DNA from: WHSW01 sp963828755
Lineage (GTDB): Bacteria; Actinomycetota; Thermoleophilia; Solirubrobacterales; 70-9
Assembly: GCA_963828755.1 (NCBI GenBank)
Contig: CAWHFY010000015.1
Span: forward strand, 68,468-132,467
Length of the DNA stretch: 64,000 nt
Direction of reading: 5' to 3'
A program made the translations under genes and the position numbers. Every line of letters begins with the position of its first letter. Within the stretch, counting starts at the first letter, position 1. Positions 1 to 8,047 of the stretch are shown here, piece after piece. The notes under the pieces are model-generated. The model worked only from the letters and a program-made list of their open reading frames with translations. It was not told where the DNA came from and did not search any database.

Positions 1-978
1 CGCGAGGCCTTCCTGCGCCTCGCCGAGGACGCCGACGTCGTGCTCGAGAGCTTCCGCCCCGGTGTCCTCGACAAGCTCGGGGTCGGCTACGAGCGCCTGC
101 GCGAGCGCAATCCGCGGCTCATCCACTGCGCGATCACGGGCTACGGGCTCGACGGGCCGAACGTCGCCCGCGCCGGGCACGACACCAACTACCTCGCCCT
201 CAACGGGCTGCTCGGGCTGACGGGCGCCGCCGACGGCCCGCCGGTGTCGGCGGCAGGCCAGATCGCCGACCTCGGCGGCGGCGGCCTGATGGCCGCCTTC
301 GGGATCCTCGCGGCGCTCGCCGAGCGCGAGCGGTCCGGCGAAGGCCAGCTCGTGGACGTCTCGATGACCGACGGCGCGCTCTCCTGGCTGGCGATGGTCG
401 CGGCGGCCTTCCTCGCCGACGGCCGAGTCCCGCGGCGGGGCGCCGAGATGCTCAACGGCGGCGTTGCCTGCTACCTGCCATACGAGTGCGCCGACGGCTG
501 GGTCAGCTGCGGCGCGCTCGAGCCGAAGTTTTGGCAGGCGCTTTGCGCCGGGGCCGAGCGCCCAGACCTGCTCGAGCACCAGTTCGCGGCGCCCGGATCG
601 CCCGGGCACGCGGCGGTCGCCGAGGTCTTCAAGACGAAGACGAAGGCCGAGTGGGCGCGATTCAACGACGCGCACGACTGCTGCATCGAGCCGGTCCTCG
701 ATCTCGACGAGGCGCTCGAGTCCGAGCTCGTTCGCGCCCGCAAGATGGTGGTGGAGGTCGAGCAGCCGCGCCTCGGCCCAGTGCGCCTGCTCGGGCACCC
801 GGTCAAGTTCTCGCGGACTCCCGCCGACCCGACCCGGCCGGCGCCGGCGCTCGGCGAGGACACCGAGACCGTGCTCGCAACGGCCGGCTTCTCCGCCGAG
901 GAGATCGCATCGCTGCTCGAGTCCGGCGCGGTCGGCGGCCTGAGCGCCGAAGCCGAACAGCCGCCCTTCCTCTCATGA
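1..978 (+). CDS. CaiB/BaiF family CoA-transferase (5' end missing)
   Basis: This is a family III CoA-transferase, which moves CoA between organic acids such as carnitine, bile-acid or oxalate-type substrates. The reading frame is open from base 1, so the N-terminus lies outside the window and the visible 325 residues are the middle and C-terminal part. Family signatures visible are the SFRPGVLDKLG segment, ITGYG, a DVSMTDG motif carrying the probable catalytic aspartate, and the typical C-terminal GPVRLLGHPVKFS segment followed by LGEDTE. The stop codon overlaps the start of the MerR gene (ATGA), so the two are probably co-transcribed. The substrate cannot be told from sequence. Confidence 0.9.
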   Translation, partial: REAFLRLAEDADVVLESFRPGVLDKLGVGYERLRERNPRLIHCAITGYGLDGPNVARAGHDTNYLALNGLLGLTGAADGPPVSAAGQIADLGGGGLMAAFGILAALAERERSGEGQLVDVSMTDGALSWLAMVAAAFLADGRVPRRGAEMLNGGVACYLPYECADGWVSCGALEPKFWQALCAGAERPDLLEHQFAAPGSPGHAAVAEVFKTKTKAEWARFNDAHDCCIEPVLDLDEALESELVRARKMVVEVEQPRLGPVRLLGHPVKFSRTPADPTRPAPALGEDTETVLATAGFSAEEIASLLESGAVGGLSAEAEQPPFLS

Positions 979-1739
979 ACGGGGCGAGCAGCGAGCAGCG
1001 AGCCTCGTCTGACCCGGCCGCCCCCGGACGCGGAGCGGAGGAGGCGGAGGACGTGGATTCGCTGATCAAGATCTCCGAGCTCGCCGAGCGCGCGGAGGTA
1101 CCGGTGGCGACCGTGCGCCATTACCTGCGCGAGGGCCTGTTGCCGGAGCCGATGCGGACTTCGCGCAACATGGCGTACTACCCGCCGGAGTTCGTCGAGC
1201 GGATCCGACTGATCAAGCAGCTTCAGGAGGAGCGGTTCATGCCGCTGCGGGTGATCGGTGAGCTGCTCGACGCGGCCGACGGCGACGTCGAGCGGTTGCG
1301 TTCGGTCGCCGACAGCGGCGACGCGCTGGTCGCGGTCGCGCTCGGCGCGGATCAGCGGACGCCCGAGGACGAGCTGCTGCGTCGCTTCGAGATCCCCGAG
1401 CGCGCCCTGCGGCGACTCTCCGAGCTCGGCGTCCTGAGCCCGAGCGAGGAGGGCTACTCGCAGGCCGACGTCCGCATCGTCGAGGCCGTGGCGCGCTTTC
1501 GCCAAGCGGGCTGGAACGAGACGACCGGGTTCGGCGCCCGCGACGTCGCCCGGCTGATGCAGGGGCTCGAGCCGGTGATCGCCGACGAGCTGGAGCTGCT
1601 GGTCGAGCGGTTCTCCGCGCTCGGCGTCGAGCGCGCGGCCGACATCGTGGAGGGCGGCGCGGCGCCGTTTCCGTCGCTGATCGGTGCGCTGCACGCGAAG
1701 TTGCTGACCAGTGAGCTCGAGCGCGCCCGCGGCGACTAG
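975..1739 (+). CDS. MerR family transcriptional regulator
   Basis: This 254-residue protein carries a MerR-type winged helix-turn-helix at about residues 30-100 (LIKISELAERAEVPVATVRH, then REGLLP and a YYPPEFVERIRLIKQLQEE helix). The ATG at 975 overlaps the stop of the CoA-transferase gene, which implies translational coupling; the frame is open further upstream but only inside that gene. The C-terminal half is a second helical part of unknown ligand specificity with no cysteine cluster, so a metal sensor is unlikely. Its last 4 bp overlap the 3' end of the convergent SDR gene. Confidence 0.88.
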   Translation: MNGASSEQRASSDPAAPGRGAEEAEDVDSLIKISELAERAEVPVATVRHYLREGLLPEPMRTSRNMAYYPPEFVERIRLIKQLQEERFMPLRVIGELLDAADGDVERLRSVADSGDALVAVALGADQRTPEDELLRRFEIPERALRRLSELGVLSPSEEGYSQADVRIVEAVARFRQAGWNETTGFGARDVARLMQGLEPVIADELELLVERFSALGVERAADIVEGGAAPFPSLIGALHAKLLTSELERARGD

Positions 1740-2722
1740 GCCGCGGTCCGCATCGCCGCCAACCCCTGGGCGCGATCGATGACCGGCTCGTAGCCGAGCT
1801 CAGCGCGGGCCTTGCCGATCTCGATCGTGCACTCCTGCGAGGAGAGCCAGAGCGCGAGGCGGGTCAGCGGCGGCTCGCCGCCCAGCGGCAGCAGCCGCCA
1901 GGCCGCCTCGGACCCGGCGGCGACGAACGCCGCAAGCGGGGCCGGGATCGAGCGGGTCGGCGGCTCGACCCCCTGGGTGCGCAGCAGCTCCGAGACGAAC
2001 TCGCGAAAGACGACCGGCTCGCCGTCGGTGACGAAGTAGGCCTCGCCCGAGCGGCCGCGCTCGGCGCCGCGCACCAAGCCCTCGACCACGTTGTCGACGT
2101 GGGTCGTCGACGTCAGGTGACCGCCGCCGCCGATCCACGCGAACCGGCCCGCCTCGACGGCCGCGATCATCTCGGGCAGCAGGGTCGTGTCGCCCTTGCC
2201 CCAAACGAGGCGCGGCCGGACGACGACGGTCTCGAAGCCGTCCGTGGCGGCGTCGCGCACCGCCAGCTCGGCGAGCGCCTTCGTGGCCGGATACAGCGCC
2301 TTCGAGTCGGGGCGAAGCGGGGCCGTTTCGTCGACGTTCCGAAGCGGCTCGCCGGCGAGCAGCGCGGCCTCGGTGCCGCAATGGACGAAGCGCCGGACGC
2401 CGGCCTCGCGGGAGGCGGCGAGCGCGTTCTCGGTCCCGGTCACGTTGCCGGCGATGAACTCCTCGCGAGCGCCCCATTGACCGAGGTGGGCGGCGAGGTG
2501 ATAGGCGACTTCGCAGCCGGCAGCGCCGGAGGCGAGCGAATCGCGGTCGCCGAGCTCGCCGCGCACCGCCTCGGCGCCGAGGCGCTCGACCGCCGCACCG
2601 GAGGAGTCCGAGCGCGCCAGCGCTCGAACCCGGGCGCCGGAGGCGACCAGGCGCTCGACCAGGCGGCCGCCGATGAACCCGGAGCCGCCGGTGACGAACG
2701 CTGATGGCGCGGATTCGCTCAC
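1736..2722 (-). CDS. NAD-dependent epimerase/dehydratase (extended SDR)
   Basis: This 328-residue extended short-chain dehydrogenase resembles the 3-beta-hydroxysteroid dehydrogenase / dihydroflavonol reductase branch. A Rossmann motif TGGSGFIG lies near residue 11 and the catalytic YxxxK appears as YPATK. It probably oxidises or reduces a hydroxyl group of a sterol-, terpenoid- or sugar-like substrate with NAD(P). The GTG start at 2722 is preceded by a TAGGCT -10 hexamer six bases upstream, so the mRNA may be leaderless. It converges on the MerR gene with a 4-bp overlap. Confidence 0.88.
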   Translation of the reverse strand: MSESAPSAFVTGGSGFIGGRLVERLVASGARVRALARSDSSGAAVERLGAEAVRGELGDRDSLASGAAGCEVAYHLAAHLGQWGAREEFIAGNVTGTENALAASREAGVRRFVHCGTEAALLAGEPLRNVDETAPLRPDSKALYPATKALAELAVRDAATDGFETVVVRPRLVWGKGDTTLLPEMIAAVEAGRFAWIGGGGHLTSTTHVDNVVEGLVRGAERGRSGEAYFVTDGEPVVFREFVSELLRTQGVEPPTRSIPAPLAAFVAAGSEAAWRLLPLGGEPPLTRLALWLSSQECTIEIGKARAELGYEPVIDRAQGLAAMRTAA

Positions 2723-2747
2723 GCCGCCAGCCTAACGAGGCGGTGGC

Positions 2748-3245
2748 TCAGCCCTTCGGCGCGGAGGCTGCCGGATCGGGCAGCCGCTCGGTCGCGATCC
2801 GGTCGAGCTCGCCGACCACGGAGCGGACGGCGTCGGGGACCGTGTCGACCTCGTCGTAGGAGATCGTCGTGCCGGCGTAGGTGAGGCCGTAGATGAAGCA
2901 GTCGGCGCATTCGGCCGGGCCGGGCGGGATGCCGACCGAGTCGAGATCGGCGGCCTCGAGGTCCGCGTGCAGGCGGTCGAGTTGATCGGCGTCGAGCTCG
3001 AACGAGGCCCGGTCGCCCTCGATCCGGGCTTCGACCGTGGCGTAGCCGTCGGGCTCGATCGTCAGCTTCAGCGGCATTCCGGCGATCCCGCCGGAGCGCG
3101 TGTAGACGATCGCCCCACCAAGGTCGCCGGTCGGCTTGCCGCCGCCTTCGTCGTCGCCACAGCCGGCGAGCGCCGCGGCCGCGAGCAGGAGCGGGATCAG
3201 CAATCGGCCCACGTGAGAAGTACGCCGCCGCCTCGGTCTCGTCAC
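2748..3245 (-). CDS. lipoprotein with emfourin-like domain
   Basis: This predicted lipoprotein of 165 residues starts at a GTG (3245) preceded by a strong AGGAGG ribosome site; the frame is open further upstream but without such a site. The N-terminus is basic (TRPRRRR), followed by a hydrophobic stretch and an LAGC lipobox. The mature part (SGGIAGMPLKLTIEPDG, then LDADQLDRLHADLEAADL, an acidic CADC segment and a DAVRSVVGELDRI tail) has the layout of the protealysin-inhibitor (emfourin) family, which would make it a surface protease inhibitor. That assignment is by eye and moderate at best. Expression may come from the SigF-like promoter at 3385-3409. Confidence 0.7.
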   Translation of the reverse strand: MTRPRRRRTSHVGRLLIPLLLAAAALAGCGDDEGGGKPTGDLGGAIVYTRSGGIAGMPLKLTIEPDGYATVEARIEGDRASFELDADQLDRLHADLEAADLDSVGIPPGPAECADCFIYGLTYAGTTISYDEVDTVPDAVRSVVGELDRIATERLPDPAASAPKG

Positions 3246-3384
3246 ACCCGCCTCCTGAACGGCAACGGGCCCCGGAGAACCGGAGCCCGTCACACACCAC
3301 TCAGAGAGGGATACGGCACCACCGTCTCCGGAGGTCGCCGGCGTTGGGGGGTTTCGCCGGCTCTGCCACGTCCCGAGGCCGTGG

Positions 3385-3409
3385 TACCCGAGCATGTTTC
3401 GAATCAAAC
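3385..3409 (-). promoter_or_regulatory. SigB/SigF-type promoter for the lipoprotein gene
   Basis: On the minus strand GTTT (3409-3406) is followed after 16 bases by GGGTA (3389-3385), matching the GTTT...GGGTA pattern of SigB/SigF-group promoters. It points to the lipoprotein gene that starts at 3245 and interleaves with the opposite-facing promoter of the sigma gene. Confidence 0.45.
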
Positions 3410-3422
3410 CCGTGGTGGGTAC
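3396..3422 (+). promoter_or_regulatory. SigB/SigF-type promoter for the sigma factor gene
   Basis: GTTTC (3396-3400) and GGGTAC (3417-3422) are separated by 17 bases counted from GTTT, close to the mycobacterial SigF pattern. It would start a transcript near base 3430 that carries the structured leader and the sigma gene at 3580, so autoregulation is likely. The two -35 boxes of this divergent pair lie inside each other's spacers. Confidence 0.45.
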
Positions 3423-3441
3423 TCTGAACCCACGCCCAAGG

Positions 3442-3536
3442 GGTCGGTTGTGCGGAAACGACTGACCACTAGCAAAAGCTAAGGGCGACTAAGCCGCAGG
3501 GGATGAGCAGATCTCCGCTCCCGGACTCCCGGGAGC
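3442..3536 (+). ncRNA. structured 5' leader of the sigma factor gene, possible cis-regulatory RNA
   Basis: Three hairpins can be drawn in the leader. A 10-bp stem spans 3442-3451 with 3458-3467 and has a GCGGAA loop. A TAGC/GCTA stem closes an AAAA loop at 3470-3481. A perfect 8-bp GCTCCCGG/CCGGGAGC stem lies at 3517-3536. Between the last two sits GGGCGACTAAGCCGCAGGG, which loosely recalls the GACGCAAAGCC core of c-di-GMP-I (GEMM) riboswitches but deviates from it. Together with the two promoters this fills the gene-free stretch 3246-3579. A ribosome site (GGAGAG) follows just before ATG 3580. Confidence 0.4.
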
Positions 3537-3579
3537 CGGTTCGTCGCTGACCGTCGAACCCAAAGACCCAGGAGAGCGG

Positions 3580-4404
3580 ATGCAGCTGACCCCAGATCGG
3601 GCGCCCCAGCAGGGTCGCCGTGGCTTCGGACCCGAGGACGCGCTCCTGCGCCGCTACGCGGTCGAGCGCACGCCGGAGTTGCGCGAGGAACTCGTCCAGC
3701 GGCTCATGCCGCTGGCGCGGTCGTTGGCGAGCCGCTATCGGCGCCAGACGGAATCGTTCGACGACCTGCTCCAGGTCGCCGGTCTCGGCCTGGTCAAGGC
3801 GATCGACGGCTACGACCCGGAACACGGTCGTCCGTTCACGGCCTACGCCGTGCCGACGATCCTCGGCGAGCTGCGACGCCACTTTCGCGACCACGTGTGG
3901 AACCTGCGTCTGCCGCGCGGGCTCCAGGAGATGACGATGAAGGTCGATGAGGCGACCGCATCGCTGACCGAGGAGCTCGGGCGGGCGCCGACGGCCGCCG
4001 AGGTCGCTGAGCGCACCGGCGCCTCGGTCGAGCAGGTGCTCGAGGCGATCGAAGCCGGCCACGCGCGGCGCACCGTCTCGCTCGACGCGCCCAGATCGAC
4101 CGACGAGCCCGAGTCGGCGCCCGCGGTCGAGGCCCTGCCCAGCGAGGAGCGCGGGTACGACCGGGTCGAGGCGCAGCTCGCCGCCGAGTCGGCGGGCCTC
4201 GACGGCAACGAGTGGCGAGTGCTGCAGATGCGCTTCGCCGAAGACCTGACCCAGAGCGAGATCGGGCGCGAGCTCGGCGTCTCGCAGATGCAGATCTCGC
4301 GGGTCAGCCGCCGGGCGCTGTGGAAGCTGCTGGTCGCGGTCCGCGCTGAGGAGGACGGCGACGAGGTGCCGCCGAGCAGCGCGCGCGCCGAGCGCTCGAG
4401 CTGA
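3580..4404 (+). CDS. SigB/SigF/SigG-family RNA polymerase sigma factor
   Basis: This 274-residue group 3 sigma-70 factor directs RNA polymerase to stress or developmental promoters. Region 2 lies at about residues 45-115 (FDDLLQVAGLGLVKAIDGYD, then FTAYAVPTILGELRRHFRD), region 3 at about 118-180 (LTEELGRAPTAAEVAERTG) and the region 4 helix-turn-helix at about 205-255 (LTQSEIGRELGVSQMQISR). The ATG is preceded by GGAGAG. Neighbours encoding a STAS anti-anti-sigma factor and a PP2C phosphatase mark it as controlled by partner switching. No RsbW-type kinase gene is seen in the window. Confidence 0.95.
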   Translation: MQLTPDRAPQQGRRGFGPEDALLRRYAVERTPELREELVQRLMPLARSLASRYRRQTESFDDLLQVAGLGLVKAIDGYDPEHGRPFTAYAVPTILGELRRHFRDHVWNLRLPRGLQEMTMKVDEATASLTEELGRAPTAAEVAERTGASVEQVLEAIEAGHARRTVSLDAPRSTDEPESAPAVEALPSEERGYDRVEAQLAAESAGLDGNEWRVLQMRFAEDLTQSEIGRELGVSQMQISRVSRRALWKLLVAVRAEEDGDEVPPSSARAERSS

Positions 4405-4462
4405 TTTCCGCGACCGCGCACGGATAGCGCAAGAGACCGTCAGTAGCTGACGCGCGCTCAGG

Positions 4463-4828
4463 TCAGGCGGTGGTGCCGTTCGAGAGCGCCGCGACGGCCT
4501 CGTCGCGGGTATCGAACAGGCCCACCGCCTGGTCGATCCCGGTCAGCTCGAGCAGCCGCCGCACGTCGGCGTCCGGGCAGCAGACGCCGAAGCGCCGCTG
4601 ATCGTCGTCGAGCTGGCGCTTCGCCTCGACCAGCAGGCTGAGCCCGGTCGAGTCGATGAAGCCGCAGTCGCTGAGATCGACGAGAACGCCCCCGTCGCGA
4701 CCGTCACCGACGGCCTCGGCGAGCGCGGTCCGCAGCTCCGGCGCGGTGCTCTGATCGAGCTCGCCGGAAACCCTGACCGTGTGCAGCGATGAGTTGGATT
4801 TGGCTTCGACCCTGAATGGCGCGGTCAC
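4463..4828 (-). CDS. STAS-domain anti-sigma factor antagonist
   Basis: This 121-residue single STAS domain resembles SpoIIAA/RsbV. It would bind the anti-sigma kinase and free the sigma factor when unphosphorylated. The phospho-acceptor serine is present in the conserved FIDSTGLSLL motif (Ser60). The GTG start at 4828 has a TAAGAT -10 hexamer eight bases upstream, consistent with a leaderless mRNA. It lies between the sigma factor and a PP2C phosphatase, the expected partners, but is transcribed on the opposite strand, so it is separately controlled. Confidence 0.93.
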   Translation of the reverse strand: MTAPFRVEAKSNSSLHTVRVSGELDQSTAPELRTALAEAVGDGRDGGVLVDLSDCGFIDSTGLSLLVEAKRQLDDDQRRFGVCCPDADVRRLLELTGIDQAVGLFDTRDEAVAALSNGTTA

Positions 4829-4908
4829 TGTGGTCGATCTTAGTCCTTATGCGCGGTCGACTCGCGCGGTAGATTCATGGCCGCCGTCGATCACGGCCGG
4901 AAGGGGAT

Positions 4909-7522
4909 GTGCGTTTTGCGATGCGAGGGTTGATCGGGAAATTTCGCAGTTGGTCGCCGGTACACACCGGCGACCCGTCGACGCAGCGGATCGGCATCGC
5001 CGCCGGGGTGCTCATGCTGGCCCTCTGCGTCACCGCCGACGTCGTGCTGACGGACGAGTCGGCGGCGATCGTCGGCGCCTACGTGGCGGCGCCGTTCGTG
5101 ACCGCGCTGATCGCCGGACCGGGCGTGACCGCCGTCGTCGCGGCGCTCGCACTCGCTCGCCGCCGCGCTCAGCCCCGAGTGGAACATGGGGTTGGGGAAC
5201 ACGGAGCTCGCGGTGCGGATGGGCCTGATCGCGATCGGCGGCGGGGTCGCGATCGCCGGGGCGTGTTGCGATCGCGCTCGGTCGGGCGCTCCGAGCGCCT
5301 GCGCCTGCTCGACTCGGTCGGGGCGGTGGCCGACGGCTCGTTGCCGCTCGCCGAGACTCTGCGTCGGGTCACCGAGGTGATCGTCCCGGCGCTCAGCGAC
5401 ATCTGCATGGTCGACGCCGTCCACGAGGGCCAGGTTTCGAGGCTGGCCACCCGGGCGCGCGGACGCGACGACGCCGACGAGGTCGAGCAGCGATTCCGGA
5501 TCCGCCCGCCGGCGCTGCCGCAATGGCTCGTGCGCCGCGAGCGCTCCTGGCGCCACATTCCGGAGTGGTGGCCGCGGGTGCGCGACGAGGAGCTGCGGCG
5601 GATGGCTCGGTCCGACGAGGACCTCGAGTTTCTGCGCGGGCTCGGCGTCTGCTCGACGATCGTCGTCCCGATCCGCGCCCGCGATCGCAACCTCGGCGCG
5701 CTGACCCTGATCGCCGCCTGGTCGGGACGCCGGTACGGCGCCGACGACGTGCGCTTCGCTCAGATCCTCGCCAGCAGGATCGGCCTGGCGCTCGACAACG
5801 CCGGCCTCTTCTCCGATCTCGAGAGCATCGAGCGGCGCATGGACACCGTGATGGCCATCCTCGACGAGGCGATCATCATCCACGGCGCCGACGGCGAGCT
5901 CGTGTTCGCGAACCCGGCGGCGGCCGAGATGCTCGGCTTCGAGACCAGCGAGGATGCGGTCGCCACCCCGAGCCGCGGCGATCCGCGGCCGCTTCGTGAT
6001 CCGCGATGAGCAGGGCAACGAGGTCCCCGAGGAGGACCTCGCCAGCCAGCGGGTGCGGGCCGGGGAGAGCCCGATCTCGCAGACGTTGCGGGCGACCGAT
6101 CGCGAGACCGGGCAGGAGCGCTGGACGCGTAGCAAGGCGCAGGCGATCGTCGGGCCCGCGGGCGAGGTTCTCTACTCGGTGACCGCGATCGAGGACATCA
6201 CGGACGTGAAGCGCGCCGAGTTCGCCAATCGGCTGCTCGCCCGCACCGGCGAGCTGGTCACCCACTCCGACGACTACCGCGCGACCCTCGAGGTGGTCCC
6301 GAGGATGCTCGTTCCGGAGTTCTCGGACTGGTGCTCGATCGAAATCGCCGCCGAGAAGGGCCCGCTGGACCGGGTCGCCATGGTCCACCACGACCAAAGC
6401 CGCGTCGCCACGATCAGGGAGCTGCGCGAGCGCTATCCGCTCCACGTTGAGGACGAGGCCTCCCGGATCGGCGACGTCCTGCGTACCGGCGTGCCCGAGC
6501 TGATCGAGGTCACCGACGAGTGGCTGGCCGAGATCGCCGTCGACGCCGACCATCTCCAGCTGCTTCGCGAGATCGGGATGGGCTCGGTGCTCGCGGTGCC
6601 GATGACGGCCGGCGGTCCGATCCTCGGGGCGCTCGTGTTCGTCAACGACCACGGCTCGCGGCGCTTCGACGAACACGACGTGGCGATCGCCGAGGAGGTG
6701 GCGCGGCGCACCGGCCTCGCGATCGAGAGCGCCAGGCTCGCCGATGAGCGGGCGAAGGTCGCCGACGCCTTACAGCGTGAGCTGCTGCCGCCGAGCCTGC
6801 CGCGGATGCCGGGCTGGGAGGTGGCGACGATGTACGAGCCGGCCGGCGAGGTGAACGAGGTCGGCGGCGACTTCTACGAGGTCTTCAAGGTCGACGGCGG
6901 CTGGGCCGTGGTGCTCGGCGACGTCTCCGGCAAGGGCGCCGCGGCGGCGGCGCTGACCGCTGAGGCCCGCCACACGATCCGCACGGCCGGAATCCTCTCC
7001 AGCGACCCGGCCGAGGGCCTGCGGATCCTCGACCGCAACCTGCGCGGCCGCGACGATGTCGCGCTGTGCTCGGTGGCGATGCTCGTCCTCCCCGACGCGC
7101 AGTCCTCGCCGGCCTCGGTGCGGGTCTACCTCGCCGGCCATCCGCATCCGATGCTGGTGCGCGACGGTCACGCATCCCAGGTCGGCGAGCCGGGCCCGCT
7201 GCTCGGGGTCGTCGAGGACCCGGAGTGGGTGCCGGTGGAGGTGAAGCTCGAGCGTGGCGATCAGCTCGTGCTCTACACGGACGGCGTGATCGAGGCACGG
7301 CGGGAGGGCGGGGAGCGCTTCGGCAGCGACCGCCTGCGTGCCGGGCTCGACGGCTGCCGGGCGCCGGACCTCGCCGTCGAGCAGGTCCGCGGAGCGCTCT
7401 CGGCCTTCGGGGCCGAGTCGCGCCAGGACGATGCCGCGGTGGTCGCGATCCGGCGCACCGGCCCCGAGGCGGCGCTCGGCCGCAGGTTCGCGGGCGAGCC
7501 GGTGCGGGTCTCGCAGGCCTGA
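4909..7522 (+). CDS. membrane GAF-PAS-GAF-SpoIIE (PP2C) serine phosphatase, frame interrupted
   Basis: This is an RsbP/RsbU-like protein phosphatase expected to dephosphorylate STAS antagonists and activate the neighbouring sigma factor. The composite of about 870 residues has two N-terminal membrane segments, a GAF domain, a PAS domain (AIIIHGADGELVFANPAAAE), a second GAF domain and a C-terminal PP2C domain with VGGDFYEV, GDVSGKG, YTDGVIEA and QDDAAVV. Continuity needs three frame changes, near 5160, 5265 and 5980; the domains on both sides are intact, so base-call errors are more likely than decay. The chosen start is the GTG at 4909 behind GGAAGG; ATG 4921 is an alternative. Confidence 0.85.
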
Positions 7523-7541
7523 GCGGTCACAGTTCTCCGCG

Positions 7542-7955
7542 ATGGAGCCTGAAGGCCTCCCGGATGAGCGCAAGCCGCTGCTGTTCGTGCTCGGAGGCGC
7601 GGGTGTCGCGGTCGTCTCGATTCCTCTCGCGGCGATCGCCGGCCCGCCATACCTCAGCTTCGCCTCGCTCAGCCCGTGGCTGATCACCTTCGCGATCGGC
7701 CTCTTCTGCGCCCTGTTCGCGACCCCGTTCCTGATTCACGCGCGGCTCGGCGGCGAGCTCGAGGCCGACGCCCGCTGGGAGCGCGCGGTGCTGTGGTGGG
7801 GGGCTGTGGCGATCGCGGTGCTCGGCGCCGCGGTGATCTGCGGGCTGCCGTCCGGGTTCGCCTCCGATTCGCTCGGCGGGGCGGTCGGGCTGGTCGGCGT
7901 GACCGAGGCGGTCCTCGTCCTCGCGACGCTCGCAATCTGGCTGATCAGCGGCTGA
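7542..7955 (+). CDS. small four-segment membrane protein, unknown function
   Basis: This 137-residue hydrophobic protein begins at ATG 7542, 20 bases after the phosphatase stop. Four membrane segments are visible: LLFVLGGAGVAVVSIPLAAI, LITFAIGLFCALFATPFLI, LWWGAVAIAVLGAAVICGL and VTEAVLVLATLAIWLI. No catalytic motif was recognised. Its position suggests co-transcription with the phosphatase, but no link in function can be shown. Confidence 0.7.
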   Translation: MEPEGLPDERKPLLFVLGGAGVAVVSIPLAAIAGPPYLSFASLSPWLITFAIGLFCALFATPFLIHARLGGELEADARWERAVLWWGAVAIAVLGAAVICGLPSGFASDSLGGAVGLVGVTEAVLVLATLAIWLISG

Positions 7956-7987
7956 TCGCGCCGCCGCCGCGCCATATCCTCTAGCTT

Positions 7988-8003
7988 GACTGATCAATCA
8001 GTC
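7988..8003. promoter_or_regulatory. TetR-type palindromic operator
   Basis: A perfect inverted repeat GACTGAT-CA-ATCAGTC lies 44 bases upstream of the nitrilase gene and overlaps a TTGACT -35-like hexamer at 7986-7991. Size and symmetry fit a TetR-family operator. The downstream operon itself encodes a TetR protein, so autoregulation is the simplest reading. Confidence 0.65.
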
Positions 8004-8047
8004 GGCTCCCGCGGGGCGCGGGGCCGGACCTGGAAGGGGCACTCTCG

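Noticed and set aside
3481..3500. Clear c-di-GMP-I riboswitch
   Set aside because: The core GGGCGACTAAGCC differs from GACGCAAAGCC at important positions and the flanking stems do not fit the model well, so only a structured leader is claimed.
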